From: Spirochaetaceae bacterium
GTDB taxonomy: Bacteria; Spirochaetota; Spirochaetia; Treponematales; Breznakiellaceae
Direction: 5' to 3'
Assembly (NCBI GenBank): GCA_031290205.1
Contig: JAITNZ010000009.1
Location: 1-12,749, forward strand
DNA: 12,749 nucleotides
Below, one piece after another: positions 1-6,356 of this stretch (the stretch's first letter is position 1; each line of letters opens with the position of its first letter). The position numbers and the translations under genes are program-made. Below the pieces are notes generated by a model. The model saw nothing but the letters and a program-made list of their open reading frames with translations, was not told the DNA's origin and made no database searches.

Positions 1-216
1 CCACCCAGTTCGTCGGGAAGCCCTCCCCGCTTGGGCTACAGGAGGATGTTCCTCGACACGTAGCCGGGCGGGGCGGGTGAGGTTTGCCGAAAAAATTCAC
101 TGGTAAACGAATTTAGTCGGCTATTTGCCGACATTCGGCAATGCTTTTCCTAAGTGGCGGAAAATGCGTCCGTCGAGGATAACGACTTGCTTAGGAAATG
201 GGCGCCTGTTTTTCGG
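1..216. repeat. Long direct repeat, copy 1 (left-truncated by window edge)
   Basis: This stretch matches 334-549 at a constant offset of 333 bp with 6 mismatches over 216 bp. Five of the six lie in the last 50 bp (around 171-202). It contains a nested hairpin (GGCTAC at 34-39 with GTAGCC at 60-65, enclosing GAGGA/TCCTC) and the conserved inverted pair TTTCCTAAG/CTTAGGAAA. The right arm of the terminal inverted repeat seen in copy 2 is degenerate here: after TTTTTCGG at 209-216 it changes to a run of nine C (224-232). No credible protein is encoded. Confidence 0.9.
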
Positions 217-239
217 TGAGGTTCCCCCCCCCGCCCCAA
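64..239. mobile_element. Degenerate copy of the same inverted-repeat element
   Basis: This corresponds to 397-572 shifted by 333 bp. The left arm at 64-94 is identical to that at 397-427. The right arm keeps only TTTTTCGG (209-216) before diverging into a C-rich tract, so the terminal stem cannot form fully. The inner inverted pair TTTCCTAAG/CTTAGGAAA is intact. It is probably a decayed copy. Confidence 0.45.
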
Positions 240-333
240 GCCGCGGAGCCCGCGCTACGCGCAGCGCCCACTGCCATGCACGTAACCGCGCACCCCACTG
301 TTGGGCTTTACTGTTAGGCAGAAAACGCGCCGC

Positions 334-549
334 CCACCCAGTTCGTCGGGAAGCCCTCCCCGCTTGGGCTACAGGAGGATGTTCCTCGACACGTAGCCGG
401 GCGGGGCGGGTGAGGTTTGCCGAAAAAATTCACTGGTAAACGTATTTAGTCGGCTATTTGCCGACATTCGGCAATGCTTTTCCTAAGTGGCGGAAAATGC
501 GTCCGACGAGGAAAAGTACTTGCTTAGGAAATGGGTGCCTGTTTTTCGG
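334..549. repeat. Long direct repeat, copy 2
   Basis: Second copy of the 216-bp repeat. The spacer between the copies (217-333) is unique within the window, GC-rich, and has short palindromes such as GCGC around 252-267 but no gene. Differences between the copies avoid the inverted-repeat arms inside the unit, which hints that the fold is kept. Confidence 0.9.
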
Positions 550-572
550 CAAGCCTCACCCGCCCCGCCCGG
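397..572. mobile_element. MITE-like 176-bp element with 31-bp terminal inverted repeats
   Basis: Left arm 397-427 and right arm 542-572 are reverse complements over 31 bp with one mismatch. The arms are G-rich (CCGGGCGGGGCGGGTGAGG outermost, then TTGCCGAAAAA). Inside, TTTCCTAAG at 479-487 pairs with CTTAGGAAA at 523-531, and GCCGACATTCGGC forms a small hairpin. The whole element could fold into one long stem as RNA or single-stranded DNA. It has no transposase and I see no clear target-site duplication. A non-autonomous transposable element is the simplest reading; a structured RNA or REP/BIME-type repeat is the alternative. Confidence 0.6.
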
Positions 573-573
573 A

Positions 574-596
574 CCCCGCGATTGAAAATCGCGGGG
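574..596. other. Perfect hairpin, 10-bp stem, 3-nt loop
   Basis: CCCCGCGATT, loop GAA, AATCGCGGGG. It sits immediately outside the right arm of the inverted-repeat element and about 30 bp upstream of the operon promoter. No T tract follows on either strand, so it is not a standard intrinsic terminator. It may be part of the repeat boundary. Confidence 0.6.
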
Positions 597-626
597 GGTA
601 GCGCAAATGGGGAGGCACTGAAGGTA

Positions 627-656
627 TTGACTTTAACTCATCTCTCATGCTAGTAT
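627..656 (+). promoter_or_regulatory. Sigma-70-type promoter of the cobalamin-riboswitch operon
   Basis: The -35 element TTGACT (627-632) and -10 element TAGTAT (651-656) are separated by 18 bp. The predicted transcript start is near 662-664, just upstream of the conserved riboswitch core, as expected for a riboswitch leader. Confidence 0.65.
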
Positions 657-661
657 TGTGG

Positions 662-906
662 CATGGCATAGGGGTTTGGAATGCGGTGCAATCCCGCAGC
701 GGTCCCGCCACCGTAACCGGGGATGAAAACGGCAGTGAGTTTGCGCATAGCGGGCTCGGTAAGCCATTGTAGTGTGGACGCATTTTTAAACTTTGAAAAA
801 AATTGCGGATATTCTATGAGAAGGCGCCGTAAGTAAGATGATCCGGAAGCCGGGAGACGATCTTTGTGCCTCCACCTGAACCCCTCGGACGAAGGGCTGG
901 GTGAGG
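662..906 (+). ncRNA. Cobalamin riboswitch (5' leader)
   Basis: The leader contains the conserved cobalamin aptamer blocks in order: GGTGCAATCCCGC then GGTCCCGCCACCGTAA (685-716), an AAGCCATTG block (761-769), and a B12-box match AAGCCGGGAGACGATC (847-862). A 3' hairpin follows (CCT-CACC at 869-876 with GGTGAGG at 900-906, and an inner CCCT/AGGG stem). Its loop GGAC (887-890) can pair with GTCC (702-705) in the GGTCCC block, matching the L5-L13 kissing loop known for this class. There is no U-tract terminator before the first gene, so control of translation is more likely than termination, although I cannot see which bases would mask the ribosome site. Boundaries are approximate. It should turn down the transport operon when cobalamin is plentiful. 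Confidence 0.9.
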
Positions 907-1031
907 TCTTGCCGTTGCCGCATAGCCACGTCTCGTTCTTCATTCATTCCTTCCTAAAAACACTCTTTTGTCCGTGTGTCCAGTGGATTTTCATTCGTTA
1001 ATCGGCGCATTGGAGAGATTTTGGAGAGATA

Positions 1032-1883
1032 ATGATAGTTTACAGCGATGTATGCAAAAAATATGGCGAAATAAACGCGGTAAAAAAATTGAGCATGGAA
1101 ATCGGACGGGGGGAGTTTTTCGGGCTTTTGGGACCAAACGGCGCGGGAAAGACCACGCTCTTACGGATGACCACCACGCTCACCCCCCTCAGTTCCGGCA
1201 CGATAACGATTGACGGCGCTCTGATAGCCCGGGATTGTGCCGCCATAAAACAGCGCTTGGGCATCGTTCCCCAGTATTCCAATTTGGAAGGGGAGCTTTC
1301 CGCACGGCAAAACCTCGAATACCACGGGCGTCTTTACGGCATGCCGCGAGAGCGGCGGCGCAGGCGGACCGAAGAGCTGCTTGCCTTTGCGGATCTGGGG
1401 GAACGGCAGCACGACAAGGCGAAAACGTTTTCAGGCGGTATGCAGCGTAAACTGATGATAGCCAAAGCCCTCATGCACTCCCCCGATATTCTGTTGCTTG
1501 ACGAGCCGACCACAGGGCTTGACGCGGCGTGGCGGCGTAAAATCTGGGACCTCCTCCGCCGCCTTAACGCCGAGGGGCTGACGATTTTCCTCACCACTCA
1601 TTATCTCGAAGAAGCGCAAACGCTCTGTCGACGGGTCGGCATGATTGACGAGGGGCTCCTTAAAAAAACAGGCACGCCGCAGGAGGTGATTTCCCAAGCG
1701 GGAAATTTTGTGCTTGAACATTTCCAGAACGGCGAGACGGCGCAAGATTTTTTTCAAACGAGGGACGAGGCGCTCGCGGCGGCGCAACAGACGCCCGGCG
1801 ACTGCAAAGTGCGCGAGGCGAACCTTGAAGATGCCTTCGTGTTGCTAACGCATAAACGGCTGGAGGATTCTCATGCGAGCTAG
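1032..1883 (+). CDS. ABC transporter ATP-binding protein (ABC-2/NatA-DrrA type)
   Basis: A 283-residue cytoplasmic ATPase expected to power the membrane protein encoded next. Visible motifs are Walker A GPNGAGKT (residues 34-41), Q-loop Gln81, signature FSGGMQ (133-138), Walker B ILLLDEP (153-159) with catalytic Glu158, and switch His190 in LTTHYLEEA. The C-terminal ~90 residues resemble the extension common in the CcmA/NatA/DrrA group. The start has GGAG 5 nt upstream. It is the first gene after the cobalamin riboswitch, and its 3' end overlaps the permease gene by 11 nt, so the two are translationally coupled. ABC-2 pairs usually export or move lipids, polysaccharides, drugs or ions. Here the riboswitch ties the pair to corrinoid supply, but the substrate cannot be read from the sequence. 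Confidence 0.93.
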   Translation: MIVYSDVCKKYGEINAVKKLSMEIGRGEFFGLLGPNGAGKTTLLRMTTTLTPLSSGTITIDGALIARDCAAIKQRLGIVPQYSNLEGELSARQNLEYHGRLYGMPRERRRRRTEELLAFADLGERQHDKAKTFSGGMQRKLMIAKALMHSPDILLLDEPTTGLDAAWRRKIWDLLRRLNAEGLTIFLTTHYLEEAQTLCRRVGMIDEGLLKKTGTPQEVISQAGNFVLEHFQNGETAQDFFQTRDEALAAAQQTPGDCKVREANLEDAFVLLTHKRLEDSHAS

Positions 1884-2613
1884 TATGCAATTTGGCGCAA
1901 TACTTTGGAAGGAATCGCTCGATTTCAAGAGCAAGTTTATCAGCATAAGCCTGAGTACCATCATGGGACCATTGCTTTACCTGATTGCTTTCGGCTGGGG
2001 GCTTGGCGATTCGATTGAGGTCAACGGCGCCTCTTACATTGTGTTTGTCATGCCCGGCATTATCGCAATGAACGCGATGACTAACGGCTTCGGCGTCATT
2101 GCTAACGACCTGAACATGGCGCGGATTTACCTCAAAACCTTCGAGTCGCTTATGACATCGCCGGTTAAAATGAGCGTGTTCACCATCGCCCGCATCACGG
2201 CAAACGTGTTGCGCAGCCTCTACGGCGCCGCCTTGCTGTTTTTGCTGTCCCTCATTTTTAACGCGCCGCTTAAAATCGATTGGTTTTTCATCCTCGTCAT
2301 CGTGCTGAACTGTTATGTATTTTCGACCATCGGCTTTATTGCAGGGATACTCGTCAAATCCCATGCCGGTATGGCAAAGCTCTCTAACTTTGTGATAACC
2401 CCGATGTCTTTTTTGTGCGGAACTTTTTTCCCGTTAGAAAAATTTCCCGCCCTGTTGCGCTCGGTATTTAAGGTGCTGCCCCTCACGCAGGCAGTGCGCG
2501 CCCTACGCGAAGGTTTTATATCGCCCGAAAGTTTTGCCGCGCCCCTCGTGCTCGTCGCCTATATCATCGTGCTCATGCCGGTCGCCATCCGCCTCTGCAC
2601 CCACGCCGAGTAG
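1873..2613 (+). CDS. ABC-2 type transporter permease
   Basis: A 246-residue inner-membrane protein with about six hydrophobic segments, matching the ABC-2 (NodJ/DrrB) permease family. Features are an N-terminal amphipathic stretch ILWKESLDFKSKF, a first membrane span around residues 28-42, a hydrophilic loop with LKTFESLMTSPV (the usual coupling region of this family), and the family-like segment LCGTFFPLEKFP near residues 178-189. The start at 1873 has GGAGG 6 nt upstream; an in-frame ATG at 1885 is a weaker alternative. It partners with the ATPase just upstream. The last span is followed immediately by the stop, so the protein is somewhat short but complete. Substrate unknown; regulation by the cobalamin riboswitch is inferred from operon position. 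Confidence 0.9.
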   Translation: MRASMQFGAILWKESLDFKSKFISISLSTIMGPLLYLIAFGWGLGDSIEVNGASYIVFVMPGIIAMNAMTNGFGVIANDLNMARIYLKTFESLMTSPVKMSVFTIARITANVLRSLYGAALLFLLSLIFNAPLKIDWFFILVIVLNCYVFSTIGFIAGILVKSHAGMAKLSNFVITPMSFLCGTFFPLEKFPALLRSVFKVLPLTQAVRALREGFISPESFAAPLVLVAYIIVLMPVAIRLCTHAE

Positions 2614-2614
2614 C

Positions 2615-2639
2615 GGTGCCTAGGGCACTTTTATGCCTT
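2615..2639 (+). terminator. Small palindromic repeat / weak terminator between permease and btuF-like gene
   Basis: GTGCC (2616-2620), loop TAG, GGCAC (2624-2628) and TTTT follow directly after the permease stop. The 5-bp stem and four T make at most a weak terminator or attenuator. The same 25-bp unit recurs at 5808-5832 inside a coding region with 21 of 25 identical bases, so it is better seen as a short dispersed palindrome. Confidence 0.4.
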
Positions 2640-2662
2640 CAGTTCAATAAGAGAACGGGGGG

Positions 2663-2690
2663 ATTAGTGGTTAGTGATTAGTGATTAGTG
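2663..2690. repeat. Four tandem 7-bp units (ATTAGTG)
   Basis: The units at 2663, 2670, 2677 and 2684 read ATTAGTG, with the second starting G. They lie in the 128-nt gap between the ABC-2 permease and the btuF-like gene. No promoter is clear beside them. Confidence 0.75.
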
Positions 2691-2703
2691 ATGGGCTTCG
2701 TTT

Positions 2704-2720
2704 CCTGAGTCTGTCGAAGG
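2704..2720. repeat. REP-like 17-bp intergenic motif
   Basis: CCTGAGTCTGTCGAAGG differs in two bases from CCTGAGCTTGTCGAAGG, a short motif I recognise as frequent between genes in many bacteria. CTTCG just upstream (2696-2700) could pair with CGAAG inside it. It lies about 20 nt before the btuF-like start. Confidence 0.4.
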
Positions 2721-2741
2721 AATGTAAATGTAGTATGAGGT

Positions 2742-4004
2742 ATGATGATGAAAAAAATTAGTTTAAGATTCAAGACGAGGGAAACAGCCCTCAAACCCCA
2801 AAACCGACCCCCCAAAACCTATCTTAGGTTCGTGTGGTTTGTGCCGTTAGTGCTTATTATTTTTCTTTCTTCATGTGCGAAAAATAAAAATGAGGATGGG
2901 CAATCGAAATATGAAGGCAGCCTCTCCGCGATGAACGCGAAGCTGTTCAGCATTGAGTATATGGCGGATGGAGTAAAACTCGTCAGCGACAGCGAGGGAA
3001 ACGAGCTCCTCCTCGTTCCGCGTGAAGCCGCCGTCCCTGTCGCCTACAGAGACAAAAAGGTGGTACGGACGCCGATACAGCGGGCGTTTTTTATGTCAAC
3101 AACCCATGTGGGCTTGCTGCTCGCCCTGGAAAACGAACACGTTTTAGACAGCATAGCGGCAGTTATGAGCGCAGAAGACGACTGGACGATTCAGCCGATT
3201 ATCGAACGCTTTAAGCGAGGGCAGATTCAATACATTCCCTGGACTATGCAGACGAGCGTCAATATTGAAGCGGTTGCCGCGCTCAAACCCGATATGGTTT
3301 TTTCAAGCTCTGGATACGAGAGCAGCACAAAACTCTTTCCAAAACTTGATGAACTAGGAATGAGCTATATGGAGGTATCCGAATTTTTGGAAGAATCCAA
3401 TGAGGCTGGATTGGAATGGATAAAATTCTTTGCCGCTTTTTATAATCTTGATGAGGAAGCCGGTGCCATCTATGAAAAAAAATGTGAACGTCTGCGTACA
3501 CTAAGCCGCATGACTTCCGAAATACCGGAAGATAAAAAACCCCTCGTCGCGTTTGCCAATGTTTTTCAGGGAAACGTAACCGTTCAAGGGGGTGAAGCTA
3601 CCACCGCGAAGGAACTTGAAAAAGCCGGCGGACGGTATTTCCTCGAAAAGCTGCCCGGGAACGTCAACGTGCGAATCAGCATGGAGGAGTTTTTTAGCAA
3701 AGCGAAAGACGCCGATATACTTATGTATAACGCGATGATCAATTGGATGCCGGACAAAAAAGCGCTTGCAGAGGAAGTCCCCCTCATCAGTGAATTCAAA
3801 TCATTCAAGAATAATAAAATCTATGTGCAGTCAAAAGGTTATTTTATGAACAGCGCCGCCCTCGATGTAAAGTTTGAGGATGTCGTGTCGATATTTCATC
3901 CCGAACTGCTCCCTGATAGAGAGCTCACCTTCTATACCGTGCTGCCGGATAGTGCATTGGGCACTGAGCCGGTAGACACCAACGGGGGGGGGGGCGCTGA
4001 ATAG
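2742..4004 (+). CDS. Cobalamin/iron-siderophore-type substrate-binding lipoprotein (BtuF-like)
   Basis: A 420-residue periplasmic lipoprotein that should capture corrinoid and hand it to the permease encoded next. A lysine/arginine-rich n-region is followed by a hydrophobic stretch and the lipobox LSSC, making Cys45 the lipidated residue. The rest fits the periplasmic-binding fold 2 family: segment VVRTPIQRAFFMSTTHVGLL near residue 106, then ALKPDMVFSSSGY of the first lobe and a long helix leading to the second lobe. Three ATGs occur at 2742, 2745 and 2748. GAGG at 2737-2740 is best spaced (7 nt) for 2748; the longest form is given. The gene ends in an 11-G tract encoding Gly4 directly before AE and the stop, one nt before the btuC-like ATG. 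Cobalamin is inferred from the riboswitch; heme or siderophore is the alternative. Confidence 0.88.
   Translation: MMMKKISLRFKTRETALKPQNRPPKTYLRFVWFVPLVLIIFLSSCAKNKNEDGQSKYEGSLSAMNAKLFSIEYMADGVKLVSDSEGNELLLVPREAAVPVAYRDKKVVRTPIQRAFFMSTTHVGLLLALENEHVLDSIAAVMSAEDDWTIQPIIERFKRGQIQYIPWTMQTSVNIEAVAALKPDMVFSSSGYESSTKLFPKLDELGMSYMEVSEFLEESNEAGLEWIKFFAAFYNLDEEAGAIYEKKCERLRTLSRMTSEIPEDKKPLVAFANVFQGNVTVQGGEATTAKELEKAGGRYFLEKLPGNVNVRISMEEFFSKAKDADILMYNAMINWMPDKKALAEEVPLISEFKSFKNNKIYVQSKGYFMNSAALDVKFEDVVSIFHPELLPDRELTFYTVLPDSALGTEPVDTNGGGGAE
3984..3994 (+). repeat. Poly-G tract (11 G) at the 3' end of the btuF-like gene
   Basis: Eleven consecutive G encode the Gly repeat just before the stop at 4002-4004. 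Removing one G shifts the frame to GGG GCG CTG AAT AGC ATG AAA, which bypasses the stop and enters the btuC-like gene in its own frame. Adding one G gives an early TGA (CGC TGA). Tracts of this length are slippage-prone. Confidence 0.9.
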
Positions 4005-4005
4005 C

Positions 4006-5025
4006 ATGAAAGGTAGCGCCCGCACCACCCTCTGGTTTGCCCTCCTCGCCGCCGCGCTCCTCGTGGTCTTCCTCCTCAACATAGGATTCGGCTCCACGAA
4101 CATGACGTTCACCGAGATCGTCGACACCCTCTTCGGTGCAGGCGGTGCAGGCGATGCTCACGAGGCAAACTACCTTATCATCCAGAAGATACGCCTACCG
4201 CGCGCGCTTGCCTCCATAGCCGGCGGGGCGGCAATCGCCATCGCGGGGCTCCTCTTGCAGACCTTTTTTAACAACCCCATTGTCGAACCCTACGTGCTGG
4301 GGATTTCGTCAGGCTCCATGCTCTTCGTCGGCATGGTGATCATGGGCGGCTGGACCTTCGGGCTCAAGCACATCTCGCCCCTCCTTTCGTTTGCAGGCGC
4401 ATTCGCCGGCGCGATGCTCGTCATGGCGGTGGTGCTCTTCGCCGCACGGCGGGTAAAAAGCATCATCACCTTGCTTGTCATCGGACTCATGGCGGGCTAC
4501 CTCTGCGGAGCGCTCACCAACATCCTCAGCGCCTTTGCCGACAAAGAACAGATAGCCCGCTTCTCACTCTGGTCTATGGGGAGCTTTTCCGGCTTTACCT
4601 GGCAGCAAGTCCGCATCCTCTACGCCATCGTCCTCCCCATGCTCGGCTTTACCTTCCTCCTGGCAAAACCACTCAACGCGCTGGGCATGGGTGAACGCTA
4701 CGCGGCGAGCATGGGCGTGAACGCAAAGCTCTTGCGCACAGAGCTGATACTGATTTCCAGCGTCCTCACCGCCGCCACAAGCGCCTTCGCCGGTCCCATC
4801 TCGTTCATCGGGTTGGCAGTCCCCCACATCTGCCGGATTCTGATGCACACTTCAAACAGCCGGATTCTGATACCCGCCGTGATATTAGGCGGCGCCCTCA
4901 TGGCAGGGCTCTGCGACTTCATCGCCCGAACGATCATGGCGCCCGTCGAAATCCCCCTGGGCGCCGTTACCGCCCTCGCAGGCGCGCCCATCGTCGTCTG
5001 GCTCCTCACGCGGAGAGCACAATGA
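4006..5025 (+). CDS. FecCD/BtuC-family ABC transporter permease
   Basis: A 339-residue polytopic inner-membrane protein with about ten hydrophobic segments, forming the corrinoid channel with the ATPase that follows. Family hallmarks are RLPRAL (63-68), the glycine-rich GLLLQ-FFNNP-EPYVLGISSG region (81-103), GPISFIGLAVPHICR (263-277), which is the contact loop for the ATPase, and EIPLGAVTAL near 313-322. It starts one nucleotide after the btuF-like stop with only a G-rich tract upstream, so translation probably depends on coupling. It overlaps the ATPase gene by 4 nt (ATGA). FecCD permeases also carry iron-siderophores and heme; the cobalamin assignment comes from the riboswitch. Confidence 0.93.
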   Translation: MKGSARTTLWFALLAAALLVVFLLNIGFGSTNMTFTEIVDTLFGAGGAGDAHEANYLIIQKIRLPRALASIAGGAAIAIAGLLLQTFFNNPIVEPYVLGISSGSMLFVGMVIMGGWTFGLKHISPLLSFAGAFAGAMLVMAVVLFAARRVKSIITLLVIGLMAGYLCGALTNILSAFADKEQIARFSLWSMGSFSGFTWQQVRILYAIVLPMLGFTFLLAKPLNALGMGERYAASMGVNAKLLRTELILISSVLTAATSAFAGPISFIGLAVPHICRILMHTSNSRILIPAVILGGALMAGLCDFIARTIMAPVEIPLGAVTALAGAPIVVWLLTRRAQ

Positions 5026-6317
5026 AGCCGATACTCAGTGCGCACGAACTGCACGCGGGCTACGACAACAGGGCGGTCGTGCGAAATCTGAACCTCGCCG
5101 CGCTCCCCGGACAGGTAATCTGCGTGATAGGTCCCAACGGCGCGGGAAAATCAACGATACTCCGCACCCTTGCCGGTTTGCTCCCCCCCGTGCAGGGTGA
5201 GGTGCGGCTCGGCGGCGAAAATATCCGGCAGGTCAAGCCCGCGCTCAAAGCCAAAGAAATTGCCGTCGTGCTTACCGAAAAAATCGCCCTCCCCATGACC
5301 AGCGCCTTCGAGCTCGCCGCAATGGGACGGACGCCGCACACCGGCTTCTTCGGCAAACTTTCGCCCGACGACCGCCGCATCGTGCATGAATGTCTGCGCC
5401 TCGTCGGAGCGGCGAATCTGGCGGAGCGGCGCTTTTCAAGCCTTAGCGACGGCGAAAAACAAAAAGTGATGATCGCCCGCGCCCTCTGCCAAGAACCCCG
5501 CATCATCATACTCGACGAACCGACAAGCCACCTCGACATAAAACACAAGGTCGAAGTGATTCGCATCCTCAATCGGCTTGCTCGCGAAAAAGGGCTTACC
5601 GTCATCCTCTCCATGCACGACATCGACTTGGCGCTTAAAACCTGCCAGATCATGCTCCTCGTCAAAGACGGGAAAGTCGCCGCTTGCGGCGCCCCCGAAG
5701 AGATCATCGGCGAACATACCATCGAAAAGTTTTTTGAACTAGACGGCGCCTCCTACGACCCCCTCCTCGGCGCCCTCGAGTGCCACGGGGCGCCACAGGC
5801 GCCTTCAGGTGCCACAGGCACTTTCATGCCTTGCCTTCGAAATGAAATAGGCGACTCAAAGCAGGAGCTGGTGTTGCCTCAGGCACTGGTGGTGGCGGGG
5901 GGGGGAACTGGGACGCCTGTCTACCGGCTGCTCTCCCGACTGGGCTTCGCCGTTACCACCGGAATCTTGCACCAGAACGACATAGACTTTCGGCTCGCCT
6001 GCGCCTTGAAACTCACCGTGCTCTCGGCAGAAAGTTTTAACGCCATCAGCCCCGCCGCCGTGGAAGCAGCCCAGTCGCTCGTGCAGACCGCCGCCTTCAT
6101 AATCGACTCAGGCTTCCCCGTCGGCGCCTTCAATCAGGAAAACATTTTTTTACTCCAAGCCGCCGCCACCGCGGGACGCCGCATCCTCAGCCTACGCCCC
6201 CCCGCAGAAGTCGCCGCGCTCTATGGCACGGAAGCCCCGTCAGTCAGTGCGCTGCGCCTGTCGGAATTGCAGGTGCGGGTGAGGGGGGAAGAAGAGAATG
6301 TGAGTGTCCGCCGGTAA
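5022..6317 (+). CDS. BtuD/FecE-type ABC ATPase fused to an extra C-terminal domain
   Basis: A 431-residue cytoplasmic protein, about 170 residues longer than BtuD. Residues 1-250 are a full ABC ATPase: Walker A GPNGAGKST (37-45), signature LSDGE (141-145), Walker B IIILDEP (161-167), His199 in SMHD. The Q-loop reads AVVLTEK (81-87) with no glutamine, a variant I recall from this subfamily. Residues 251-283 form a low-complexity linker holding a short palindromic DNA repeat. Residues 284-431 form a second domain starting LVLPQALVVAGGGTGTPVY, whose glycine-rich loop after a beta strand looks Rossmann-like. Similar tails occur, to my knowledge, on some archaeal BtuD-type ATPases; function unknown. 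Start: GGAG 6 nt upstream and ATGA overlap with btuC. A 9-G tract encodes the glycine loop. Confidence 0.9.
   Translation: MKPILSAHELHAGYDNRAVVRNLNLAALPGQVICVIGPNGAGKSTILRTLAGLLPPVQGEVRLGGENIRQVKPALKAKEIAVVLTEKIALPMTSAFELAAMGRTPHTGFFGKLSPDDRRIVHECLRLVGAANLAERRFSSLSDGEKQKVMIARALCQEPRIIILDEPTSHLDIKHKVEVIRILNRLAREKGLTVILSMHDIDLALKTCQIMLLVKDGKVAACGAPEEIIGEHTIEKFFELDGASYDPLLGALECHGAPQAPSGATGTFMPCLRNEIGDSKQELVLPQALVVAGGGTGTPVYRLLSRLGFAVTTGILHQNDIDFRLACALKLTVLSAESFNAISPAAVEAAQSLVQTAAFIIDSGFPVGAFNQENIFLLQAAATAGRRILSLRPPAEVAALYGTEAPSVSALRLSELQVRVRGEEENVSVRR
5808..5832. repeat. Dispersed palindromic unit inside the ATPase linker
   Basis: GGTGCC-ACA-GGCAC followed by TTTCATGCCTT matches 2615-2639 in 21 of 25 positions. 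A related palindrome GGCGCC-ACA-GGCGCC lies just upstream (about 5789-5803). Together they encode the APQAPSGATG-like linker between the ATPase and C-terminal domains, as if a small repeat had been inserted or expanded in frame. Confidence 0.55.
5897..5905 (+). repeat. Poly-G tract (9 G) in the ATPase C-terminal domain
   Basis: Nine G encode most of the AGGG glycine loop at residues 292-295. Loss of one G puts a TAG in frame at 5983-5985, leaving an intact ABC ATPase domain but removing the extra domain. Confidence 0.8.
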
Positions 6318-6334
6318 ATACCAGCGGTTTTTTT
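6308..6334 (+). terminator. Intrinsic terminator of the transport operon
   Basis: Stem CCGC-c-GGT, loop AAAT, ACC-a-GCGG, followed by seven T (6328-6334). One C/A mismatch interrupts the stem. The hairpin overlaps the last codons and stop of the ATPase gene, marking the operon end. Confidence 0.8.
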
Positions 6335-6356
6335 GGGAGCTGCCAAAAGGCGATGG

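Noticed and set aside
125..439. 104-codon plus-strand ORF across the left repeats
   Set aside because: It lies over the repeat and its inverted arms, has Arg/Ala/Pro-rich composition typical of GC-rich noncoding DNA, and no ribosome site.
1..549. Possible CRISPR array
   Set aside because: There are only two copies, each over 200 bp, with a 117-bp spacer; this is not CRISPR repeat size or organisation and no cas gene is present.
556..943. Minus-strand ORFs over the riboswitch
   Set aside because: They are antisense to a clear conserved cobalamin aptamer and show no protein-family pattern.
1660..2364. 234-codon antisense ORF in the ABC-2 genes
   Set aside because: It runs opposite two well-supported transporter genes and its composition (His/Asp/Glu-rich) is that of a shadow frame.
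5060..5722. 220-codon antisense ORF under the ABC ATPase
   Set aside because: It lies opposite Walker A through Walker B of a convincing ATPase and is Ser/Arg-rich as expected for a shadow.
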